Source of the DNA: Fomes fomentarius
Taxonomy: Eukaryota > Basidiomycota > Agaricomycetes > Polyporales > Polyporaceae
Direction of reading: 5' to 3'
Length of the DNA: 64,000 nucleotides
Assembly: GCA_022606135.1 (NCBI GenBank)
Contig: JABYQN010000017.1
Location: forward strand, 1 to 64,000
Part shown: positions 1 through 8,172 of the stretch, in pieces
Position numbering within the stretch: position 1 is the stretch's first letter
Layout: the number at the start of each line of letters is the position of its first letter
The notes under the pieces: generated by a model
The model's database searches: none
What the model was told of the DNA's origin: nothing
The model's input: only the letters and a program-made list of their open reading frames with translations
Translations under genes and position numbers: made by a program

Positions 1-718
1 ACGGACCCGATGGGAAGGTTCTCAAGACCCGGATCCGTATGGAGGATGCTCGGCTCCCTAACGGGGAGCCCCAATCTCTTTACTTTGAGAGCGGTGCCCA
101 AATGGGGTTGTTCAAGGGGATGGCACGCATTCTGGAGGAGCGCAGATATGAAAATGCAAGGAACTTACGTGCACAATGCCCGGACTTCAAATGCAAGCCT
201 CCTGCACTTGACTGCTGTTGCCGTCGCCTGCTCTTCAATCAGCCGGACTTCCGAGACATCGAGACTCTTCTGGAAGCACACTGCAAAATGCATGGAGTCG
301 AAATCTTGTTCCTCCCGAAGTTCCATTGCGAGTTGAACTGCATAGAACAGTGCTGGGGATATGCCAAGCGAGTATACCGCGAGAATCCGATGTCCTCATC
401 CGAAGCAGACCTTGAGAGGAACGTGATAGCGGCGCTCGATTCAGTGCCTCTAGTATCCATCCGGCGGTGAGTTTCCTCACGACGCACTTGGACAGAACCT
501 TAAATGACATCATGCTTCTTCTTTCGATCCGACTATGCCGGGCATCCTGCAGATTCTACACTCGTGCTCACCGCTTCATGGACGCATATCGCCGTGGATT
601 AGATGGGAAGCAAGCTGCATGGGCAGCAAAGAAGTATCGCAGCCACCGTGTCCTCCCTAATGGCATCCTTGCTGAGCTTGACCGAGCAGGTATAACCCCT
701 TCGAGTACTACTCCCTAA
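1..718 (+). CDS. DDE-type transposase, 3' part (5' end outside the window)
   Basis: This is the C-terminal part of a DDE endonuclease of a type common in agaricomycete genomes. The frame is open from base 3 without a start, so the gene begins upstream of the window. The first exon carries a Cys cluster (CCCRRLL) and the signature FLPKFHCELNCIEQCWGYAK, whose final Glu fits the third catalytic acidic residue in the Asn-x-x-Glu motif of Tc1/mariner-like transposases. An 86-nt intron (467-552, GTGAGT...TGCAG) joins in frame to a second exon with GKQAAWAAKKYRSHRVLP, and the stop is at 716-718. The first two acidic residues of the triad lie outside the window. The recognition rests on remembered family signatures. 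I see no inverted repeat downstream, so whether the element is complete or mobile is unknown. Confidence 0.75.
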
Positions 719-1115
719 TATCCCCCTGAACCCATCCCTCAGACATACTTTCCATTCCTGATACCTCTTATGGCAGCCATAGACTAATCGTATGGACCGT
801 ACATTGCTATAACACCTCTGCGGACCTTATCATGTCTTATTCAGTACGCGAATGTCTTAGACGCCCACTTCACGTGATCGTCACACCGTGACGACCCTAG
901 TCAAGAGTGTGTGCGGCCAATCTTATCAGCCTGGGAAATTTGATCTAGCCGAACCGGTCACTTAGGCGCCATCCTCAGGATTGACAATCATCACCTCGAC
1001 TTCATTCTCAACAATACACAAAGCCATTCGTCTCGCACTAATTATAAGTAAGCCTACAACGCATTGTTGAATTTGGTACAGCAGCTCAATTTTGGCGTTC
1101 AGCCTCGATAAAAAA
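719..1115. other. Intergenic, 397 bp
   Basis: No gene is supported here. It holds the 3' flank of the transposase remnant and the presumed promoter of the class A F-box gene. I see no repeat or clear TATA element. Confidence 0.5.
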
Positions 1116-2747
1116 ATGGCCACTGTGGCCGCAATACCAAACGAGATCTTAGTCGACATCTTTCGCCATGTCCAACGATTTTCCAGCGAGTCTAGGCTAC
1201 AGAAACGCAAAAGGCCGTGGTACCAACTTCTACGCGTATGCAAACGTTGGTGGGCCATCGCTCGCGCCTCGCCGATCCTGTGGCGCGTCATAGATTTGGA
1301 TGACCAGCCCGACACCACTCTTCTACGATACAGCCTCACATACTCGGGTGAAATGCCCGTCGATATATCCGTAGGATACTTGCATCAGCCCTTCGCTCCC
1401 ATAACCTCTATTGTATCCCCACATGCACACCGGATCCGGACCCTCAAACTCGATTGCCTCATGCACACTACCGAGTACGCGCTCGCGTCTCTCCTCTACC
1501 ACCCGATGCCGGCTCTCGAAATGCTGCTGATATCCTTCTGGGCTGACGGGAACGACGGTGACGACGAGCTTGAGCCTCTTATCCCCGATCAGCAAGAAGA
1601 CGAGGAGGGAGAGCCTATCCGCTACCCGTTCTTCTGGTTTCCGAACCTCGAGCAGTTCCCAAACATCATCGACCTCACCCTAGGCAGAACAGTCGCATTT
1701 TCGTTGCACATGCCCGTGCTACCCACCCTTAAGCGGCTCAAGCTATCATATTGCACCATCCTTGGCGATATCCGTTTCAAGGAGTTTTTGGAGTATGTTC
1801 GCAAGTATCCCCTACTTGAGGAATTGTCTCTTTGCCGTGTCAGAATCCCCCTTCCGCACCCAGAGCACCGCCCATTGACGCTCCCATTGACGCTTCGCAA
1901 ATTCTCATTAGAGGATTTCACCCCGTACATGGCCAACTTCGTCTGGATGCTCGCTCCGCTGCCCGCAGATCTCAACATACACCTCACGCGACGCATCCGC
2001 TACTCCGGACCGGACTTCGAACCCGAAACGCCCCTCTCTGCCACGTACTGTCTCCAACAAGATCGATCCAACCTCCCTATTCTCACCCTCGTCGAGTCCG
2101 TAATCGTGCGCCAGACGTGGTGCGAGGTGTACAACCTGATCGGACGCACCCCGACAGGTACGACCATATCCCTGAGTGGTCGGATCCCGGAAGACCTTGT
2201 GGAGGAGTACGATTTCCTCGGCGATCTGGTGAACGTGTTCGGGAGCGCGCCAGTGAAGGAGCTTCGAGTTGAGGGCCACGAACAACACATGATTACGACT
2301 GACCATTGGACGCGCGCCCTCCTCGCGTTCTCGCGTCTGCGCCGCATCGCCGTCACGGACACCGCCCTCGATTACCTTGACGACGAGCCGGGCCTCAACG
2401 CTTGCGCAACGTTGCTCGAGGTTCTGCGGGGGAACCCCGCGTCTTCGGGTGCTCCGCTCTTGTGCTCCGAGCTCGATTCGCTCGAGCTTGTGGCCACAGA
2501 TCCCGACAAGGACGCGCAGTTCGCGAAAGAACTCTCAGAGTTGCTCACTTTCAGGGCCTCTCGCAACAAGCCGATCAAAGATCTCCGTATACTTCTGAGG
2601 TCTCCCCGCGACCAGGACGGCGATGTGAACAACGTCAAACGGAGGGAGATCTACACATCCCTCGATTCCGCAGTCCCGTTGCTTCATGTTCATGAGAGTC
2701 CTGCCTGGTCTGCGCGCGATGACGAGGTGCGTCTGCAATTCTGCTGA
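1116..2747 (+). CDS. F-box domain protein, class A
   Basis: This intronless gene encodes 543 aa. The ATG at 1116 is the first in frame; the frame is open further upstream only through a TTG. An F-box lies at about residues 7-60: PNEILVDIFRHV, then a basic insert, then LLRVCKRWWAIARASPILWR. The rest is a long alpha/beta region with repeated Leu-rich strands, typical of fungal F-box proteins. The known role of the F-box is to bind Skp1 in SCF ubiquitin ligases, with the C-terminal part choosing the substrate, which is unknown here. It is a diverged paralog of the minus-strand gene at 19925-21784, but it lacks that gene's long acidic insert. No frameshift or internal stop is present, so it looks functional. 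Confidence 0.8.
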   Translation: MATVAAIPNEILVDIFRHVQRFSSESRLQKRKRPWYQLLRVCKRWWAIARASPILWRVIDLDDQPDTTLLRYSLTYSGEMPVDISVGYLHQPFAPITSIVSPHAHRIRTLKLDCLMHTTEYALASLLYHPMPALEMLLISFWADGNDGDDELEPLIPDQQEDEEGEPIRYPFFWFPNLEQFPNIIDLTLGRTVAFSLHMPVLPTLKRLKLSYCTILGDIRFKEFLEYVRKYPLLEELSLCRVRIPLPHPEHRPLTLPLTLRKFSLEDFTPYMANFVWMLAPLPADLNIHLTRRIRYSGPDFEPETPLSATYCLQQDRSNLPILTLVESVIVRQTWCEVYNLIGRTPTGTTISLSGRIPEDLVEEYDFLGDLVNVFGSAPVKELRVEGHEQHMITTDHWTRALLAFSRLRRIAVTDTALDYLDDEPGLNACATLLEVLRGNPASSGAPLLCSELDSLELVATDPDKDAQFAKELSELLTFRASRNKPIKDLRILLRSPRDQDGDVNNVKRREIYTSLDSAVPLLHVHESPAWSARDDEVRLQFC

Positions 2748-3137
2748 TGCTGTGCTTGATCTCATAAGGGACTCCATTCATCCTGAGTATAGATCTAGTC
2801 ATGGACTTGGAGGGACGGTAACACAGTACTTATGGGATAACAATTCTTCGATCGGCGATCAGCAATGGCATATATTAATACAAGCTCAGAAATTCTCTCC
2901 GTAATCGGAGTTTGATAGAGGATGGCGACCAGACTGCGCCGGGACTGTCCAAGTTTGACCAGAAAGGTTTACTTACGACTACATTCGTGAACGCAGAACC
3001 CTGTTGAATCGAGACGCACCTGTTTCTGGCCACAAAGAAGGCATGCGGACTGGATCTTATCAATGCTCTCTTAGATGCGTCATCAATATTGTTTCCACTG
3101 CACGTGACTGAATCACGGCGACCTAGGGGAAGGCGGT
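2748..3137. other. Intergenic, 390 bp
   Basis: No gene is recognised between the class A gene and the class A fragment. I found no homology to other parts of the window. Confidence 0.4.
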
Positions 3138-3533
3138 ATGGACGGACTGCACGAACTCGAGGACGATGAAGGTGAGTACGACGACTCGTATGACGAAGAC
3201 GAATGCGACGAGGAAGACGATCTCTCGGGCTGGGAAGCCGGTACGGACGACGCGGAAACAGACTTTGACATCAATGTCACGACCAGCAAGGGCCTGACAG
3301 TGACGAAGCTTCTCCCTGACGTCCGCCGCCTCCTCTCGGTCCTCAAAACGGTCAAAACTGTGAAGCTCCGCCGCGCGTTTGGATCCAAGTACGAATTCGA
3401 CGGTCGCATTCCCTCTGGAACTGTCGTGACTTTCTCAGGGTCAGTATATGAGATGCGGAGCGCAATGTGCGAGAGCGACTGCACTTCCTGGGTGACGAGG
3501 GTTCTTCCTCAGCTGGTTCGCCATTCCTAAACA
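3138..3533 (+). pseudogene. Central fragment of a class A F-box gene
   Basis: The 130-codon frame starts in an acidic Asp/Glu-rich tract, followed by FDINVTTSKGLTVTKLLPD. This corresponds to the middle of the class A protein at 19925-21784, which has FDITVATSRGFTVTKLLPD after its own acidic tract. No F-box and no C-terminal half are present. The match continues in another frame near 3465 (RERLHFLGDE against CERLHVLDDL), so the fragment is frameshifted. It ends where a class C relic begins at 3534. The order class A fragment then class C relic mirrors 19515-21784, so it is best read as part of an inverted, decayed copy of that block. It could be mis-annotated as a small acidic protein. Confidence 0.75.
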
Positions 3534-3645
3534 GTGCCACCTCAACCTCCTCCTCGACCTCAGTGCCTAACCTTCTCGACATTGTTGTCTTCCAGGAATT
3601 CATCGACCACGGTTCTAAGGTCAAGTCAAAGTTCCATTCACTCGC
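3534..3645 (+). pseudogene. Short relic of a class C F-box gene
   Basis: About 110 bp align with the class C genes, around their codons for ASFPDVAVFQQFIDIVG. Here the frame reads LLDIVVFQEFIDHG. The nucleotide match is partial but collinear. The relic sits exactly where the inverted block predicts one, as the counterpart of the relic at 19515-19766. It is too short and broken to encode a product. Confidence 0.55.
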
Positions 3646-3654
3646 TTATCTCCG

Positions 3655-4010
3655 TGAGCCGTCACCAACCAGTGGACAGTCACAGATTGCGTGTACTATG
3701 TCCAGGTATTCACATCCACCATGTGTTCCCGCAAATCCATCCGTCACTTCTTTACTCTTTTTGGCCCTCGTTCGACAACTGTGGCATACACATCCAGTGT
3801 GAGTTCCGGCTTGCTCCTTGCATGAGCATCTACGATTGGTGTGTAATAAATCATAACTTGAAGTTGTCAGCAGGCGTGAGCAGACTTCCTCCCTCCACAC
3901 ACCAACCTGTGGAATCTGTGGGCGTGATTAGGACACGGCGCTGAGAGCACTCTCCGAGTCGGAGCCCGAACCCGAACTACTCGACGAGGTTGAGTAGAGG
4001 TCGCCTTGTG
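3655..4010 (-). repeat. Decayed copy of the 3' end and 3' flank of the membrane-protein gene
   Basis: Read on the minus strand, this stretch follows 19115-19455: the Ser-rich codons ending in SDSESALSA, the Gly/Gln-rich last codons, the stop region and about 150 bp of 3' flank. The body of the membrane gene, about 1.6 kb, is missing. The first part of the stretch doubles as the last exon of the adjacent F-box pseudogene. Confidence 0.75.
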
Positions 4011-5892
4011 AGGGAGGTTGCTCAAGCTCTTCCATCAAGAGCATAATGCTCGCCACTCCATCCTGTCCAGCAGCAGAAGCGCGTCAATTCCATACGTCGA
4101 GGCAGTCGACCGGAGACTTACGGAAAGGTCGCGGGGTATGGCTCATATGAGGAGTGTACCATGTCTGCGCACGCACGCAGGCGAGAGAGAGCGGCATCCA
4201 ACTTCTTCAGGGACTGCGGTGGTACGCCGTGTTCATGTTTCCCTCTGCCCAGCTCGACGTATAATGATTTGAGTCGCTTGGCCGCCGATTGACTCTGTCT
4301 CGCAACTAGGGCTTTGCGTAAGGCATTGATGGCGTCCATTTTCTTCGTTGGAGGTACGTTAAGATGGAGTTCCTCGAGATTCGGGCACAGCAGGGTTGTA
4401 GCGGTGTCGCCGCCGCCGCCGCCGTATGCGATCTTCAGAGCATTGAGTATTCTGTCACGTTCTCCTCTGGCAGCATAGTGATCCCCATAGACGAAGACGG
4501 AAAGCTTCTTCAACTGAGGGAATGTGTGTAGCGCGGACTGCCAATCGCCGTCGCAGACCCTTTCGCGAAATTCGTCGATACAAATATCCACCAGGGGGAG
4601 TCTTGCAGGAAGCTCCTTAGGCCTCGCAGTAGGCCGCACGATGCTCCAGCACAAGGAGGATCCTTCACTCCGATTGCGAAGGTGGTTTGCCCGGCGCGGG
4701 CGACGGCGTATACCGAAGAACTAGACTGATGGACATGGACGCGATCGAGTTGCTGCAGAATGGGAAAGCCCGATCGATCTGTCGGCAAACAGGAACTGAA
4801 GAGCACTTTGCAGAGTTCGCCAAACGTTCGTTGCGCGTGGGGATGGACTACCAGCTTGATGATGAACACGTTTGTGGAAACCGGCACCGAGAATCCGCTC
4901 AAGAGCCGTGCTGTATACGCCTCAAGGTCCTCCACGACTAGTCGCTGGAGTTTCGGAGTAAACTCGACTAATGGCAGCTCGTCGAGGGTCGCTGGGTCAG
5001 CGAAGACATCGAAGTCTTGATCCCATGGCCGGAATCTGACCAAAGTAAGGTCCTCGAGATTCTGGCACTTCTGGAGTAGGAACATGAATTCGGCGATGTT
5101 GCAATCCGGGGACGTGCTATCGCGCAGCTCCAGTCGTGTCAACAAAAGTGGCCAATCGGTATCCCAGGGCAAGGGTCCTTGGAGTCCAACTCCCCGCAAT
5201 GAGAGCTCTGAGAGTCGCGGAAGGTGATTGGGCTTGAGTTCAAACATGAAAACCTCGGATTCGTCATCATCTTCCTCAGCCTCCTCATCCTCTTTGTCCA
5301 CCTCGTCCTCTGGATCGAACCACATCTGGAGCTTGTACAATGCTGGGAAAGCCTTGTGAACAAAATCCAAGAATTCATCCGCCTCGTCATTATTGGTGTC
5401 TCGGATATGCAGGGTGGTGATACGAGAGAGGTGGGGGACAAGCGCATCTGTGAGCAGCTCGATCTTGTTTATTTTCTCCAAGATGACGTCGATAGATCGA
5501 TTGCCAGACCGCGAGAGCACGGTTGTAAACTCCCCAAAGGTTGTCTGAGGGTGCACAAGCCACCACAGCATCGGTGTCCCGAGCACGATCATGCGCCAAT
5601 GATGACACACTGCGACCATGGGGTACCACGGTGGGTCGTATTCGATAGGCTGGGTGCGGTGGTCAAGGATATAGTTGTAGTCCGGCCGGTCATGGACGAG
5701 ACAAAAGGTTTTGACGAGGAGCTCGACTGGTAATCGATTGATGGGTCGGAAAGAGTTGACGACTCGAGCTTTTGCGAGAATCCGCCGGTCGAGATCCTTT
5801 CTTTGTTTGAGCATTTCGTCGAGATCCATTTCAGCAGAGGCGGCCAGAGTGAGCCCCTGGTTCGCATTGCTACCACGCTCGGCCACCAACAT
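3928..5892 (-). pseudogene. Class B F-box gene with a one-base frameshift and a tail shared with the membrane-protein gene
   Basis: The reading starts at ATG 5892 and has a predicted coiled coil (EMLKQRKDLDRRILAKA), then an F-box (RLPVELLVKTFCLVH ... MVAVCHHWRMIVLGTPMLWW) and a Leu-rich C-terminal region with an acidic loop. The frame is collinear with the intact paralog at 23111-25022 up to about 4600. There a missing base in a run of five C (plus-strand G run 4594-4598) shifts the reading, and the homology resumes in another frame (LVDICIDEFRERV). A GTAAGT donor at 4121 and a tentative acceptor before 4048 add a last exon encoding IMLLMEELEQPPSQGDLYS and a Ser/Asp-rich end, with TAA at 3928-3930. 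That end matches the C-terminal tail of the membrane protein at 17738-19294. If the frameshift is a sequencing error, this is a chimeric but intact gene. Confidence 0.75.
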
Positions 5893-6110
5893 GCTGTCCC
5901 ACGTCTATGGTGCTCCAACTTGGCAACTATCAGTGCAGTCCCGACGGCCCAGAGATCTGGTCACTTTGACTAGTCCTCCTTACAGAAGCAGTCAGTATCA
6001 TACTAAATTCCTGCATAAACACAATGTATGTATTAATCTCACCAAGCTGCGAGTAGTGGTTGGTTTGAGAACAAGCTGCGTCAGCAAAAAGGTGACGCGT
6101 TGACGGTTTG

Positions 6111-6640
6111 TGTGTGGTACACAGGAGTGGGCGCTAGCCACCCATCTGCTGGCACGCGGGCTGTGCTATCACATGTCTGAAATCTCGGGCGCCCATCTGG
6201 ATGCACTTCCTAGCTACTCACTGTGAGCGTTGTTGTGCGTTACGACACCTCAGATCATTGGTACTGTGTAACTACGCTATGTAATATACACGCCAGATCT
6301 AGAACATCCCGTGGAGCGATGTCAGGAGGGGGCAGAAATTGGGCGCCTAATGGCGGATGTGGATGCCCGTGGGAAAATTCCGACTGACACGCCATAACCA
6401 GCGCACCCGTTACTGTCTCAAGTTGGATGCTACTACCTATTAAATGCCATCGCACTAGACAGGGAGCCACCGGAAGCCATCGCACTAGACGGAGTATGAT
6501 AGGCTTACTATTAACACGCATATCCAATACATTGAGCTATATGTTGCAATTTTTGTTGGTCGCGGCAGGTGCATATGCCACGTGCGTCGCTTCAAGTCCA
6601 AGTTTTGTTGAACTTCTGGACTACCGGCTGTGCTCGGACC
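6111..6640. other. Intergenic, no feature recognised
   Basis: I see no gene or RNA here. A short direct repeat of GCCATCGCACTAGAC occurs near 6445 and 6477. Confidence 0.4.
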
Positions 6641-7150
6641 AGAGTTGTGTACACTTGTTTATGGTCATATGATTAGATAGGCTGTGTTCCTACTTACCAT
6701 TTATGGTTTTCTTTGTTCTCCTACTGTACTTTCCCATGACCATATGGTTACTGTGCATTCCTGTGCATACCAGTGCATTCCACACTGCACCGGACTCTTC
6801 TAGACCTTATGTCTGACTCATGCTATGACTGTATCTGACTCATACACCGATACGGACTCTGACTCATCGTCTTATGGCTACATGTGACTGCTTCATTTGC
6901 TGACTCATGGACTCATCCCTCATGTATAAAAGCAGTCCCTTCTTCGCCTCTGCTCTTCAGTCGTTCGCTCACTGACTGAAGAGTAAGTCTCTTACCTACA
7001 TATGCTCTACTACTTCTTACTGACTTAGTACTTGTAGTCTCTCTCTGTTGTGACTTACAGGTACTTCACTATGCAATATAGTCGTTCACTCACTGACTGA
7101 AGATCTCTCTCTGTTGTGACTTACAGTCACTCCTCACCTTACAGGTTCAG
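6640..7150 (+). mobile_element. LTR-like sequence with a core promoter
   Basis: The stretch has the look of a retrotransposon long terminal repeat. It contains four TGACTCA motifs, a TATAAAAG box at 6925-6932 and a pyrimidine-rich leader. It also contains duplicated downstream blocks: CTCACTGACTGAAGA occurs near 6968 and 7090, and CTCTCTGTTGTGACTTACA near 7042 and 7108. The CTTACA ends are compatible with a TG...CA-type LTR end. AGATAGG occurs on both sides (about 6674 and 7161) and might be a target duplication. No gag or pol sequence is in the window, so this would be a solo or truncated LTR. The boundaries are uncertain. Confidence 0.45.
6814..6930 (+). promoter_or_regulatory. Four TGACTCA sites ahead of a TATA box
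   Basis: Exact TGACTCA heptamers lie at 6814-6820, 6836-6842, 6860-6866 and 6901-6907, each followed by T, with TATAAA at 6925-6930. TGACTCA is the known binding site of Gcn4/CPC1-type bZIP activators of amino-acid starvation responses. Four copies in 94 bp next to a TATA box suggest a stress-responsive promoter inside the LTR-like sequence. That function is inferred, not shown. Confidence 0.5.
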
Positions 7151-7284
7151 AGTTCATCATGAGATAGGTACCTTTCCTGATGTTGCACTTCTGCAGCACT
7201 TCCCTCCTTGCCCCTCCCCTTCTCTTGCATTTGTCTTCTGTGTTTTCCACACAATCACCTGTCTCTCTTGCCATCCTTTTGCTC

Positions 7285-7649
7285 TCAGAAAGATGTCATA
7301 TTCTTGGGGGCTACTTGGGACCAAGTACCCTCTACTTGTCAAAAGTGAAGTGTACTTGGGGCCAAGTAGGACAGCTTATTCACAAGTAGACTCACAAGCT
7401 TTTTCCAAGTAAAGATGGATGGTGATACTTATATCATTCAGGAATACAACTATCCTATGATACAAATAAATATCACAGTGCATATTTAAAGCCTGAGTGA
7501 TATGAGTATCACCATCCATCTTTACTTGGAAAAAGCTTGTGAGTCTACTTGTGAATAAGCTGTCCTACTTGGCCCCAAGTACACTTCACTTTTGACAAGT
7601 AGAGGGTACTTGGTCCCAAGTAGCCCCCAAGCATATGACATTTTCCTGA
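7285..7649. repeat. 365-bp near-perfect palindrome (foldback element)
   Basis: Arms 7285-7442 and 7492-7649 (158 bp each) are reverse complements with only a few mismatches, around a 49-bp AT-rich spacer. The ends read TCAG...CTGA. Each arm carries two smaller imperfect palindromes of the form TACTTGGG(A/G)CCAAGTA. The same peptide frame therefore appears on both strands, which is an artefact and not a gene. It is probably a foldback or MITE-type element. I could not find a convincing target-site duplication. Confidence 0.85.
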
Positions 7650-8015
7650 TGTATAGGAAGTGACTCCTACAATGTATACGGTAGTTCGTAGGGTAGTACC
7701 AAATTCCTTCCAACCTATACCATCCCAATGCTGTACATCAAATCCCGCGGGTGTAGTCTGATAGGTGCAACCTCGTTGGACGCAACCATCGAAATCCCGC
7801 TTCAAGAGCTTGAGCTCTCCATCAGCTTCCAGAAATGACGCTGGCGCAAGCGCTAGCTTAAACAGACCTAACCACGGCTTACACTGGCCATTTGAAGTTT
7901 GTGGTATCAGTGAACACAGGGGTGTCTCATGCTGTAGGCAATGAACCATGTGACAGAATACATCCCCTCTCAGTACCCTGTAAGGTGCAACATGAATCGA
8001 ACAATACTCCCTCAC
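7650..8015 (-). pseudogene. Unrecognised coding relic
   Basis: A minus-strand frame reads through AGVTSY.. and LLKRDFDGCVQRGCTYQTTP upstream of the palindrome. About 75 bp (around 7760-7835) recur at 15220-15295 in the opposite orientation, where the frame gives ELLKQDVDGSIFRRGCTYQT. The difference pattern keeps the peptide, which points to decayed copies of one protein-coding sequence. I do not recognise the family. The palindrome interrupts the 3' side of the frame. Confidence 0.4.
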
Positions 8016-8172
8016 TACGGCCCCTCCCCCACCATCATTCGCATTGACCGACGGACCGCACGATACAGTACAAAAAAACCTTCAATTACTACCGGACACA
8101 TCAAGCCACACCATACGTACAATGTCTGGCAGCCAGGTAGTTCATTCACCACCGCGCGGTACGTGTAAGGTC

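Larger units (their letters stand above)
3534..6110 (-). repeat. Inverted segmental duplicate, copy 1
   Basis: Compared with 15690-19770 read in the opposite direction, the same elements occur in the same order: promoter flank (5893-6110 against 15690-15897), class B F-box gene, membrane-protein tail with 3' flank, and class C relic. The class A piece at 3138-3533 extends the match. Flank homology is clear around 5980-6010 (AGTATGATACTGACTG against TGTATGGTACTGACCG). Confidence 0.75.

Noticed and set aside
7116..7728. Two small proteins with identical ends on opposite strands
   Set aside because: The shared peptide is produced by the palindrome 7285-7649 and not by genes.
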